Origin: Marinisporobacter sp.
GTDB taxonomy: Bacteria > Bacillota > Clostridia > Peptostreptococcales > Thermotaleaceae
Assembly: GCA_025210525.1 (NCBI GenBank)
Contig: JAOARP010000058.1
Coordinates: 248,001-312,000 of the forward strand
DNA: 64,000 nucleotides
Direction of reading: 5' to 3'
Below, piece by piece: positions 8,770-17,360 of the stretch (within the stretch, counting starts at the first letter, position 1; each line of letters begins with the position of its first letter). Made by a program: the position numbers and the translations under genes. The notes under the pieces were generated by a model that did no database searches, was not told the DNA's origin, and saw nothing but the letters and a program-made list of their open reading frames with translations.

Positions 8770-8798
8770 TTGGAAATAGAGGGGATAAATGGTATAAT
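8770..8798 (+). promoter_or_regulatory. Possible sigma-A promoter upstream of the pilus leader
   Basis: TTGGAA (8770-8775), a 17-bp spacer and TATAAT (8793-8798). The -10 is perfect and the -35 matches four of six. A start near 8805 would give a leader of roughly 110 nt before the riboswitch. It competes as an explanation with the sigma-H-like element at 8851. Confidence 0.4.
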
Positions 8799-8850
8799 AT
8801 TCGAGATGATGTCTTCTCTTATAGGGATAAATAATATTTTAAATGTTTTA

Positions 8851-8879
8851 GCAGGATAAAAAAAAACTATGTCGAACTA
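8851..8879 (+). promoter_or_regulatory. Sigma-H-like promoter with Spo0A box before the pilus operon
   Basis: GCAGGATAA (8851-8859) matches RnAGGAwWW fully. After 11 bp, GTCGAACTA (8871-8879) matches RnnGAATww with one mismatch. The -10 overlaps a Spo0A box TGTCGAA (8870-8876). Expected start is about 8885, roughly 30 bp before the riboswitch. An 8-bp inverted repeat (8876-8883 / 8892-8899) covers the start region and could be an operator. Confidence 0.5.
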
Positions 8880-8914
8880 TTTATATAATATTAAATAGTG
8901 GGTATAGTAATATA

Positions 8915-9020
8915 ATGTTAGTACAAAAGAAACATGGTTATATTTGGACGCCTATGCCATGTTGATGTAGTGGCGTAACCGACTAACGCTATATTCTAAA
9001 TATAGAGTGTTAGTCTTTTT
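8915..9020 (+). promoter_or_regulatory. c-di-GMP-II riboswitch with terminator (predicted ON switch)
   Basis: The stretch from TTGGACGCC (8944) to GGCGTAACCGAC (8972-8983) follows the class II c-di-GMP aptamer pattern, in which TTGGGC...TAGT...GCAACCGACC is conserved. P1 is gttagt (8917-8922) with actaac (8982-8987). The same actaac strand can instead pair with gttagtc (9009-9015) in a long terminator stem followed by TTTTTATTTTT. Ligand binding stabilises P1, blocks the terminator and should allow transcription into pilB. C. difficile has a class II c-di-GMP switch before its main pilus operon, so the context agrees. Confidence 0.88.
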
Positions 9021-9095
9021 ATTTTTAAAAAATAAAATTGAAATATTTTCACATTTTCCATAGCTTATAAAAATATAGTATAGGTGGATGATATA

Positions 9096-10772
9096 ATGCA
9101 ACAAAAAAAGAGACTAGGGGATTTACTCATTGATGCTGGATTCATCACAGAAGACCAAATCAATGAAGCTTTAAAAATCCAAAAATCTTCTGGAAAAAAA
9201 CTAGGAGAAATCTTAATTGATGAAGGCTTTGTCCAAGAGAAACAAATGATAGAAATTTTAGAATTTCAATTGGGCATTCCCCATATGGATTTAGAAAAAC
9301 ATTATATTGATGCAGAGATTCCAAGACTTATTAATGAAAGTCTTGCTAAAAGGCATTTATTGATTCCTGTAAAAAAAGAGAATAATAAACTTTTCGTAGC
9401 AATGACGGACCCTTTAAATATTTTTGCAATGGATGATGTAAAAATTGCTACAGGATTAGAGGTAGAACCAGTAATAGCTACAAGACAAGGTATTCTCAAT
9501 GCCATTGATCAATATTATGGTAGGGAAAGTGCTGAAAAAGCTGTAGAAGATTTTAAAAATCAATATAATTTTGAAGATTTATCAGAACTAGATGAAGACA
9601 TATTAAATGAAATCAATAATGCACCAGTTGTTCGATTAGTTAATTCTATTATTCGACAAGCTGTAAAAGCAAAGGCAAGTGATATCCATATTGAACCCTT
9701 TGAACACAATATACGAGTAAGATTTAGACTTGATGGGCAATTACAAGAAATCATGTCTCCAGAAAAATCTACCCACTCAGCTATTGTCACAAGAATTAAA
9801 ATCATGGGAAAAATGAATATTGCTGAAAAGAGGGTTCCTCAAGATGGTAGAGTTGAAACAAGTATTGATGGAAAAGAAGTAGATTTACGTATTTCTACAT
9901 TACCTACAGTACATGGAGAAAAAATAGTGATTCGTCTATTAGATCGAAGTAGTTTCTTAATGACAAAAAGTCAATTAGGCTTCTCTGAGCAAAATCTAGA
10001 AGTATTTGATAAAATCATTAAAAGTCCTAATGGAATTATTTTAGTAACAGGTCCAACAGGAAGTGGTAAGACAACAACCCTTTATACAGTATTAAGGGAA
10101 TTAAATCAGGTCAATAAAAATATTATTACAGTAGAAGACCCAGTAGAATATCGATTAAAGGGAATTAACCAAGTACAGGTTAATACAAAAGCAGATTTAA
10201 CCTTTGCAAATTCCTTAAGATCTATGTTAAGACAAGACCCTGATATTATCATGATAGGAGAGATTCGAGATAGAGAAACTGCTCAAATTGCTGTTCGAGC
10301 TGCTATTACAGGACATCTTGTTTTAAGCACTATGCATACAAATGATTCGCCATCAACAGTAGCACGTCTTATGGATATGGGAATTGAAACTTATTTAGTA
10401 TCTTCCGCTGTTGTGGGTATAGTTTCTCAAAGATTAATCAGAAAAATTTGTCCAGAATGTAAAGAAAGTTATACAGCTAATCATTTAGAAAAAGAAATTC
10501 TTAATACTTCTAATGATACACTCCTCTATAGAGGAAGAGGATGTAATTATTGTAATGGAACAGGCTATAAAGGAAGAACAGCTGTTCATGAAGTAATGAT
10601 GGTGAATAAAGAATTAAGAATGCATATTGATGAGGGTAAAAGTATTGATTCCTTAAGACAAAGTGCTCAAAAGCAAGGAATGATAACTCTAAAAGAAAGT
10701 TGTATAAACCTTGTACTTCAAGGTATTACAACGCTAGATGAATTAAATAGAGTAGCTTATGACTTAGATTAG
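9096..10772 (+). CDS. pilB: Type IV pilus assembly ATPase PilB with MshEN domain
   Basis: A 558-residue hexameric motor that powers pilus extension. Two tandem MshEN motifs occupy the N terminus (RLGDLLIDAGFITEDQ and KLGEILIDEGFVQEKQ); this fold binds c-di-GMP in PilB/GspE relatives. Walker A GPTGSGKT lies at about 319-326, Walker B/Asp box DPDIIMIGEIRD near 382, and the His box TGHLVLSTMHTND follows. A zinc-binding tetracysteine is formed by CPEC (about 452) and CNYCNGTGY (about 483). The ATG at 9096 is chosen, with AGGTGG 8 bp upstream. First gene after the riboswitch, in one operon with pilT and pilC. Confidence 0.95.
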   Translation: MQQKKRLGDLLIDAGFITEDQINEALKIQKSSGKKLGEILIDEGFVQEKQMIEILEFQLGIPHMDLEKHYIDAEIPRLINESLAKRHLLIPVKKENNKLFVAMTDPLNIFAMDDVKIATGLEVEPVIATRQGILNAIDQYYGRESAEKAVEDFKNQYNFEDLSELDEDILNEINNAPVVRLVNSIIRQAVKAKASDIHIEPFEHNIRVRFRLDGQLQEIMSPEKSTHSAIVTRIKIMGKMNIAEKRVPQDGRVETSIDGKEVDLRISTLPTVHGEKIVIRLLDRSSFLMTKSQLGFSEQNLEVFDKIIKSPNGIILVTGPTGSGKTTTLYTVLRELNQVNKNIITVEDPVEYRLKGINQVQVNTKADLTFANSLRSMLRQDPDIIMIGEIRDRETAQIAVRAAITGHLVLSTMHTNDSPSTVARLMDMGIETYLVSSAVVGIVSQRLIRKICPECKESYTANHLEKEILNTSNDTLLYRGRGCNYCNGTGYKGRTAVHEVMMVNKELRMHIDEGKSIDSLRQSAQKQGMITLKESCINLVLQGITTLDELNRVAYDLD

Positions 10773-10782
10773 GTGGTGAAAT

Positions 10783-11838
10783 ATGAGTATATTAGATTTA
10801 TTGAAAATAGCAGTAGAGAAAAAAGCGTCAGATTTACACATAACAGTAGCAGTTCCTCCGGTTTTGAGAATTAATGGACATCTTGAAAGAATGGATGAAA
10901 AATCCTTATCTCCACAGGATACCATTAGTTTAGTACAAGAGCTTTTAACAGATGAACAGCTTGCAGAATTAAAAGAAAAGGGAGAAATTGATTTATCCTT
11001 TTCTTATCCAGGACTTGGAAGATTTAGGGTAAATATATATAAACAAAGAGGTAGCTATGGTATGGCTTTTAGAACCGTTGCCTTAGATATTCCTACTATT
11101 GATGATTTAGGGTTTCCTCCTGTACTAAAGGAATTAGCAAAAAAACAAAGAGGGTTGATCTTAGTAACAGGACCAACTGGAAGTGGTAAATCAACTACAT
11201 TAGCTTCTATGATAGATTATATCAATCGTGAAAGAAGCGCTCACATTCTAACCTTAGAGGATCCTATTGAATACCTTCATAAGCATAATAAAAGTATTGT
11301 CAACCAAAGAGAAATTGGAAACGATTCTCATAGTTTTTCAAGAGCATTAAGAGCTGCCCTAAGACAAGACCCAGATGTAATATTAGTAGGTGAGATGCGT
11401 GATTTAGAAACAATCGGAATTGCTATTACAGCTGCTGAGACAGGGCATTTGGTACTTTCTACCTTGCATACTATAGGTGCTGCTAAAACAATTGATCGTA
11501 TCATAGATATTTTTCCTTCTCATCAGCAACAACAAATAAAAGTACAATTATCAACGGTTACGGAAGGAATTATCTCTCAACAGCTTTTAGAAAAATCTGA
11601 TGGACAAGGAAGAGTAGCTGCACTAGAAATTATGGTAGCAACTTCTGCTATAAGAAACTTAATTCGAGAAGGAAAAAGCCATCAGCTTCAAACCAATATA
11701 CAAACTGGTAGTAAATTTGGTATGCAGACAATGGACAATGCTATTTTGGATTTATACAATAGAAGACTTATCGATAGAAAAACTGCTTTAACTTATGCAG
11801 TAGATCGAGATAGCTTAGAGCGATTTATGCGAATATAA
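10783..11838 (+). CDS. pilT: Type IV pilus retraction ATPase PilT
   Basis: A 351-residue retraction motor that depolymerises the pilus for twitching movement. Visible motifs: Walker A GPTGSGKST (about 130-138), Asp box EDPIEYLH, Walker B DPDVILVGEMRD (about 197-208), His box TGHLVLSTLHT, and the PilT-typical AIRNLIREGK near the C terminus. AGGTGG precedes the ATG, 10 bp after pilB. Its presence argues for real retractile pili rather than a simple pseudopilus secretion system. Length and motifs are normal. Confidence 0.95.
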   Translation: MSILDLLKIAVEKKASDLHITVAVPPVLRINGHLERMDEKSLSPQDTISLVQELLTDEQLAELKEKGEIDLSFSYPGLGRFRVNIYKQRGSYGMAFRTVALDIPTIDDLGFPPVLKELAKKQRGLILVTGPTGSGKSTTLASMIDYINRERSAHILTLEDPIEYLHKHNKSIVNQREIGNDSHSFSRALRAALRQDPDVILVGEMRDLETIGIAITAAETGHLVLSTLHTIGAAKTIDRIIDIFPSHQQQQIKVQLSTVTEGIISQQLLEKSDGQGRVAALEIMVATSAIRNLIREGKSHQLQTNIQTGSKFGMQTMDNAILDLYNRRLIDRKTALTYAVDRDSLERFMRI

Positions 11839-11875
11839 AAAATAAAATCATCATAAGAATAAAAGGGGGAAATAT

Positions 11876-13087
11876 ATGCCCACTTATAAATATAAAGCTA
11901 TTAGCAAACTCGGAGAAAAATTAGAAGGAACATATACTGCAAAAAACAAAAATGAAGTCATTTCTATGCTTAGGCAAAATCAAAACATTCCCGTAAAAAT
12001 TGAAGAACTTATAGAAAAGAAAGATATACTAAGTTTTGATTCCCTCAAAAAAGTAAAGGTAAAAGATATTGCTATCTTTTGTAGACAATTTTATACCATG
12101 CTCAATGCAGGAGTTACGGTTTTAAATGTTTTAGATACTTTAAGACTTCAAACGGAAAATAAAAAACTGGCTTTGGTTATTGGAGAAGTATATGAAGAAG
12201 TACAAAAAGGATTAACCTTTGCCGAATCCTTAAAAAGACATCGAAAAACTTTTCCAGATTTACTCATTAATATGGTAGAAGCAGGAGAAGTCAGTGGTAC
12301 TTTAGATATTATTATGGATCGTATGGCAGTTCATTATGAAAAAGAAAATAAGATTACAAATAAAATCAAGGGTGCTATGATGTATCCTATTATCCTAAGT
12401 ATCGTATCCATGCTAGTAGTTGTGTTCTTATTAACCTTTATCATGCCAACCTTTGTAAGTATGTTTGAAGGCAGTGGAGTAGAACTCCCACTACCTACAA
12501 GAATATTATTAATGATTAGTGGAATTATAATCAATTATTGGTATTTTGTTTTTACGGCTTTACTCCTTATGATTTGGGGTATAAAAAGATATATAGGGAC
12601 AAGTAAAGGTCAATTTTTAATGGATCATATAAAATTTAAAATCCCTATTGTAAAAGGAACTACACAAAAGGTTATTACCTCAAGATTCACAAGAACATTA
12701 TCCACTCTTTTAGCCAGTGGAATACCTCTTATTCAAGCATTAGATATTGTATCAAGGATTGTAGGAAATGTTATTGTTGAAAAGGGAATTTTAAAAGCAA
12801 AGGAAGATGTACGAAAAGGAATAGACCTAGCAACTCCTATCAAACAAATGGGTGTTTTTCCACCTATGGCAGAATCTATGATTCGTATAGGGGAAGAATC
12901 AGGAGCATTAGATGAAATATTAGATAAGACTGCTAACTTTTATGATGAAGAGGTAGAAGCAGCCCTTCAGAAAATGACTACATTGATTGAACCTATAATG
13001 ATTGTAATTATGGCAATTGTGGTTGGATCTATTGTTATTGCTATGGTAATGCCAATGTTTGATATGATGAATACGATTCAGATGTAG
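11876..13087 (+). CDS. pilC: Type IV pilus inner-membrane platform protein PilC
   Basis: A 403-residue polytopic platform protein with two GspF domains (about 60-190 and 265-390) and three membrane segments. Family motifs are FCRQFYTMLNAGV, VEAGEVSGTLD and IRIGEESGALDEIL. It sits between PilB/PilT and the PilM-N-O scaffold and turns motor motion into pilin insertion. A clear AAGGGGGA ribosome binding site is present. A second pilC occurs at 25924 with the same architecture. Confidence 0.94.
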   Translation: MPTYKYKAISKLGEKLEGTYTAKNKNEVISMLRQNQNIPVKIEELIEKKDILSFDSLKKVKVKDIAIFCRQFYTMLNAGVTVLNVLDTLRLQTENKKLALVIGEVYEEVQKGLTFAESLKRHRKTFPDLLINMVEAGEVSGTLDIIMDRMAVHYEKENKITNKIKGAMMYPIILSIVSMLVVVFLLTFIMPTFVSMFEGSGVELPLPTRILLMISGIIINYWYFVFTALLLMIWGIKRYIGTSKGQFLMDHIKFKIPIVKGTTQKVITSRFTRTLSTLLASGIPLIQALDIVSRIVGNVIVEKGILKAKEDVRKGIDLATPIKQMGVFPPMAESMIRIGEESGALDEILDKTANFYDEEVEAALQKMTTLIEPIMIVIMAIVVGSIVIAMVMPMFDMMNTIQM

Positions 13088-13195
13088 TATTTTAACTACA
13101 TGAAATATTAAGATTGTTTTTGAAAGGAGGATAGAAACATATTATTTTAGCAATAATTTATTAAATAAATCATTTTTATTTAAGGAGGAGATCAT

Positions 13196-13630
13196 ATGAT
13201 TCAAAAAATTAATAAGAGATTGAGAAATAGAAAAGGTTTTACATTAGTTGAATTAGTTGTTGTTATTGCAATATTGGGAGTGTTAGCTGGTATTGCTATA
13301 CCAAGGTTATCAGGCTCGTTAAGTGAGTCAAAGAAAACAGCTGATAAAACAAATGCAAAACTTATAGCAAATCAAATTGAATTAATGACAACTATGGATA
13401 AATGGACACCTGCAGCTGTTACAGGTGAAGTAATGAACTCTGCAACAGCCAATAGTGTTGCAAAAGCTCTTGTAGATAATGGATTTATAGATGCTATTCC
13501 TAAACCTCAAAGTGAAGGTAGTAATTTTAAATTAACAATAACAGTTACAACAGATACTCCAGCCAAAATTAAATCTATAAAAATCACAAGTGATCAAGCA
13601 ACTACTCCAACTACATTCTATCCACAATAA
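13196..13630 (+). CDS. pilA: Major type IV pilin (prepilin)
   Basis: A 144-residue class III signal protein. The short basic leader ends NRKG and is cut before FTLVELVVVIAIL; Glu5 of the mature protein is present. The hydrophobic helix is followed by a globular domain without cysteines, so no disulfide D-loop. A strong AAGGAGGAG site and its own 108-bp upstream gap, with another AAGGAGG, fit a highly expressed subunit. Its place between pilC and pilD and its simple form make it the likely major pilin, though no expression data are available here. Confidence 0.9.
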   Translation: MIQKINKRLRNRKGFTLVELVVVIAILGVLAGIAIPRLSGSLSESKKTADKTNAKLIANQIELMTTMDKWTPAAVTGEVMNSATANSVAKALVDNGFIDAIPKPQSEGSNFKLTITVTTDTPAKIKSIKITSDQATTPTTFYPQ

Positions 13631-13695
13631 TATAAGCTATTTAGTATATGACACTAACTTATTTAAATATTTAACAAAAAACAAGGGGGATAAAA

Positions 13696-14448
13696 ATGAT
13701 ATATCTAATATTCTTACTAGGATTATTTATAGGTTCTTTCCTAAATGTATGCATCTATCGCATACCAAAAGGTAAATCCATTGCCTATCCCCCTTCTCAT
13801 TGTCCTAAGTGTGGTGAAAATCTAAGACCTTGGGATTTAATCCCTATATTGAGTTTTATATCAACTAAAGGAAAATGTAGATACTGTGAAGAAGCTATTT
13901 CTTTACAGTATCCCATTATAGAGTTATTCAATGGACTTATTTATTTATTATTATATTTAAAGTATGGATTAACAATTGTTTTCGTAAAATATGCAATCCT
14001 TGCTAGTTTATTATTGATTATATCTATTATAGACTACAAGATACAAATTATACCTGATGGATGCAATTTATTTGGATTAATTGGATCAGGTATTTTTGTT
14101 GTATTAAGTGGTTTTGATTATTCATCATGGATTGATGCAGGACTGGGACTATTTGTTGGAGGAGGAATATTTCTATTTATTGCTATTGCAACAAATGGTG
14201 CTATGGGGGGAGGAGATATTAAACTAATGGGAGTTCTAGGCTTTGCCTTTGGATGGAAATACATCCTTTTAATTAGCCTTTTATCTTTTATAATTGGTTC
14301 TATTATATCTATTTTTCTATTATTATTTAAATTAAAGCATCGAAAAGACCCTATTGCCTTTGGACCTTTCATATCTATAGCAGCTTTTATGACTATGCTT
14401 TATGGAAATGAAATGATTCATTGGTATATACTTAACATAATCAGATAA
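13696..14448 (+). CDS. pilD: Prepilin peptidase / N-methyltransferase PilD
   Basis: A 250-residue polytopic aspartic protease that cleaves type III prepilin leaders and N-methylates the new N terminus. It has GSFLNVCIYRIP at the N terminus, a cytoplasmic zinc-binding loop with CPKC and CRYC, and the catalytic aspartates in DYKIQIIPD and GGGDIKLMG. About seven membrane segments are visible. It is the only prepilin peptidase in the window and must therefore serve both pilin gene sets unless another exists elsewhere. Confidence 0.94.
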   Translation: MIYLIFLLGLFIGSFLNVCIYRIPKGKSIAYPPSHCPKCGENLRPWDLIPILSFISTKGKCRYCEEAISLQYPIIELFNGLIYLLLYLKYGLTIVFVKYAILASLLLIISIIDYKIQIIPDGCNLFGLIGSGIFVVLSGFDYSSWIDAGLGLFVGGGIFLFIAIATNGAMGGGDIKLMGVLGFAFGWKYILLISLLSFIIGSIISIFLLLFKLKHRKDPIAFGPFISIAAFMTMLYGNEMIHWYILNIIR

Positions 14449-14467
14449 AAAGTGATGAGGTGAAAAC

Positions 14468-15526
14468 TTGTTTAGAAAAAATATGATATCTATAGATATA
14501 GGAACACATGCTATAAAAATAGTTGTTGGGAAAACAAAAAAAAATAATGTAACCATCTATGATGCATTTACTATTCCAACACCAGCAGAAGCCTATAGAG
14601 ATGGATATATAAAAAATAAAGAGACATTAAAAAAAGTGATTCACAATATTTTATCAAAGTATAAAATTAAAGCAAAAGAAGCGATTTGTAGTGTCGAAAG
14701 TAGTACTACCATTACAAGAGAATTGATTCTTCCCCATGCAAAGCCTGAAGAATTAGGAGAAATGGTTCGCTTTGAAATAGAGCAATACTTGCCTATAAGA
14801 TTTGATGAATATCTAATTGAATATAAAATATTAGAAGAATTTCAAGAGGATAATATCAAAAAATTAAGGGTACTAGTAGTCGTACTGCCTAAAGAAATTG
14901 TAGAAGGATATTTATCCCTTATAAGGAGATTGAAATTAAAGCCAATCATCTTAGATATTCATGCAAATGCCATCGCTAGAACTTTTGGAAGTAATTTTAT
15001 GATTAATGGTACAAAGTATGAGTTAGATAAAACAGTTACATTGATAGATATAGGCTATGAATATATGAATATTGCTATTATAGATAAAGGAATTCTTCGA
15101 TTTAATCGATTGGTTCAGCAAGGTGGAAAGGATGTAGACACCAATATAGCAAATGCGTTTAATCTTTCTCTTATGGATGCGGAAAAAAGAAAATTTGAAC
15201 ATGGAGATCTAGAAAAATATGTAGAGAGTTATTCCTCTGCCAATATGTTAAATGAATTAATTCAATCTAATGTAGATGTATGGATTCAAGAGATTGAAAG
15301 AATATTTCAATATTATACAAGTCGAGAGAGAGGAAATCGAATTGATGAAATATATTTATATGGGGGAAGTTCTAATATCCCAAATCTAGCAACCTATATA
15401 AATTCAAGAATCAATATTCCTACCTTTAAGATTGATACCATGAGCAATATAAAAGTTGAAAAAAAGAAGGGGCAAATCAATCTAGGAGACTATATAAACG
15501 CCATTTCAGCATTGATAGGAAGGTAG
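14468..15526 (+). CDS. pilM: Type IV pilus actin-like assembly protein PilM
   Basis: A 352-residue cytoplasmic actin-fold protein that binds the N terminus of PilN and links the motor to the membrane scaffold. Signature segments are ISIDIGTHAIKIVVG, ELILPHAKPEELGEMVRFEIEQYLP, TLIDIGYEYMNIAI, RLVQQGGKDVD and IYLYGGSSNI. The TTG start at 14468 has GAGGTG upstream. pilN follows after 9 bp. A shorter paralogue lies at 27166. Confidence 0.92.
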   Translation: MFRKNMISIDIGTHAIKIVVGKTKKNNVTIYDAFTIPTPAEAYRDGYIKNKETLKKVIHNILSKYKIKAKEAICSVESSTTITRELILPHAKPEELGEMVRFEIEQYLPIRFDEYLIEYKILEEFQEDNIKKLRVLVVVLPKEIVEGYLSLIRRLKLKPIILDIHANAIARTFGSNFMINGTKYELDKTVTLIDIGYEYMNIAIIDKGILRFNRLVQQGGKDVDTNIANAFNLSLMDAEKRKFEHGDLEKYVESYSSANMLNELIQSNVDVWIQEIERIFQYYTSRERGNRIDEIYLYGGSSNIPNLATYINSRINIPTFKIDTMSNIKVEKKKGQINLGDYINAISALIGR

Positions 15527-15535
15527 GTAGGATAC

Positions 15536-16111
15536 ATGAAAGATATTAACTTTTTTTCATCTTATACAAATGTGAAAAGAACTTCTACAAAGAAATTTTT
15601 ATCTGTAGGGATCATATTTATACTTGTTATTGGATCTTTAGGTTGGCTAACTTTTTTTAATATTCAAAAAGAAAGACGGCTTCAAGAAGAAATTGTATCA
15701 TTACAAGCTGAATTAGCTAAAGAAGAACAAAACAACCAATCAAATGTTATTGAAGAGAAGAAAAATAAGATTGACTTATTGACTCAACATTATGAAGCAG
15801 TTAAAAAGATCAATCTGAGTATTGATCGTATAGACAAAATCAATAGTAGCTTATTAAAAACTATTGGATCTGCCCTACCACAAAGAACATTTATAAAGGG
15901 TCTAACAATCAATATAAAAAGATTGAAATTCCAAGGGATATCAACAAATCGTGTTGCTGTAGCAGAGCTTGAATATAACCTTAAACAAACAAATATATTT
16001 TCTGACGTACATATACAAATTCTTAATAACTATGCTACAAATAGTGATCATATTCAATTTAACGTTGAATGTATTTTCTTTAAGGACGTGATAAATTATG
16101 AAGATGACTAA
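15536..16111 (+). CDS. pilN: Type IV pilus assembly protein PilN
   Basis: A 191-residue bitopic protein. A short cytoplasmic tail starting MKDINFFSSY (the PilN motif that docks into PilM) is followed by one membrane helix (about 21-43), a coiled coil (about 48-85) and a compact extracytoplasmic ferredoxin-like domain. GTAGGTAGG precedes the ATG. The 3' end overlaps pilO by 14 bp, implying translational coupling of two partners that form heterodimers. Confidence 0.88.
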   Translation: MKDINFFSSYTNVKRTSTKKFLSVGIIFILVIGSLGWLTFFNIQKERRLQEEIVSLQAELAKEEQNNQSNVIEEKKNKIDLLTQHYEAVKKINLSIDRIDKINSSLLKTIGSALPQRTFIKGLTINIKRLKFQGISTNRVAVAELEYNLKQTNIFSDVHIQILNNYATNSDHIQFNVECIFFKDVINYEDD

Positions 16112-17339
16112 TCGAGAAAAGAAACTTCTATTTATACTATTTATAGTAGCTTTTGGTGCTATTTATTATCAATTTGTTTATCTTACACAACAAGAAAAAA
16201 TTGCACAAAAACAAGAAGAATTGACTATACTAAATGAAAAAATCAATATTGAAAAAGGGAAAATTGATCCTAACAATGAATTAGAACAAGCTTATAAAGT
16301 CATAAATAGTAAAGATGCTCAAGTTAGTGAAAGGTTTTTCCCATTTATTATGCAAGAAAAATTGATTACCCTCTTAGATGAAATGATTACTCAAACAGGA
16401 TTAGAGGTATCAAGTATATCCTTCTCGAAGGCAGAAATTGCTGAAATAAAAAAAGAAAAAGAAAAAAAAGAACAAACCTCTACATTATTACAAGAACTAG
16501 TTAATGCTTATTTAGGAAGAGCTACTCAAAATAATCAAGCTTCACAAGGAGACGAAAATGAAGAAGATCCAACTCCTGTTCAAATTAAAAAAATGAGTGC
16601 AACTGTTAATTTTGAAGGGACCTATGAACAACTTACTGATTTCATAAAAATAATAGAAGGTCATAGTAAAAAAATATTGATAGAAAATATTGTATTGGCT
16701 GGAAGAGACGAGAGTGGTGAACAAATAGCTGGAAATATGTTATTAAATTTTTATGCTGTTCCTAAGATACAAGTTGATGAAGAATACTATAAATGGGATT
16801 ATAAAGGAAAATATGGAAGAGACAATCCGTTTGAGCCTTTTGCTGGATATGAATATCCTACAAATGATCTTTCACAAAAAAATAGTAAAACAAAATCTTC
16901 TACTAATAACAAAGTACAGCAAAAGAAATATGATTTCTATATAGGGGTACATCCTATCTCAGCAGATATTCCTTCTGTAATTATTGGAAAAGCTAATGAT
17001 CCTCAAGCAAAAACTTATGTATATGCAGATAATGCAGAAATTGAAAATGTGGAATTTCGATTACTACAAAAAGAAGATAAATATTACTACAAATATAAAA
17101 CCCAAAGCGAAAGCTATCCTCAAGATTATGAAGCATCTATGATTGAATTTACTCCAAATGGAAGAGACGCTGTATTATCTATTATAAGTAGTAAACGTAA
17201 AGATGATCAGGATACAAATGGAATGAATTTGCTAATTGTAAATGAATCCGATTTACAATTGAAGGTTGATGTAGCGTATGATGATCCAACTAGACCAAGA
17301 GTTATGATTAAAAGAGAAGGAAAAGTCGTAGTTAATTAA
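16098..17339 (+). CDS. pilO: PilO-like assembly protein with long C-terminal extension
   Basis: A 413-residue bitopic protein. A short cytoplasmic tail, a membrane helix (about 10-28), a coiled coil and a PilO domain (to about residue 225) occupy the first half, which resembles PilO of Gram-negative pili (usually about 200 residues). A further 190 residues include a low-complexity linker and a beta-rich region. The paralogue at 28615 has the same extension, so it is a genuine feature. Gram-positive systems lack the outer-membrane PilP/PilQ, and the extra domain may take over a periplasmic-side contact; that is inference. Confidence 0.82.
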   Translation: MKMTNREKKLLFILFIVAFGAIYYQFVYLTQQEKIAQKQEELTILNEKINIEKGKIDPNNELEQAYKVINSKDAQVSERFFPFIMQEKLITLLDEMITQTGLEVSSISFSKAEIAEIKKEKEKKEQTSTLLQELVNAYLGRATQNNQASQGDENEEDPTPVQIKKMSATVNFEGTYEQLTDFIKIIEGHSKKILIENIVLAGRDESGEQIAGNMLLNFYAVPKIQVDEEYYKWDYKGKYGRDNPFEPFAGYEYPTNDLSQKNSKTKSSTNNKVQQKKYDFYIGVHPISADIPSVIIGKANDPQAKTYVYADNAEIENVEFRLLQKEDKYYYKYKTQSESYPQDYEASMIEFTPNGRDAVLSIISSKRKDDQDTNGMNLLIVNESDLQLKVDVAYDDPTRPRVMIKREGKVVVN

Positions 17340-17360
17340 ATGATCTGGGGGGGGGTGAAT

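Noticed and set aside
13590-13775. 61-codon plus-strand frame between the pilin and pilD
   Set aside because: Overlaps the ends of both genes in another frame and lacks a ribosome binding site.
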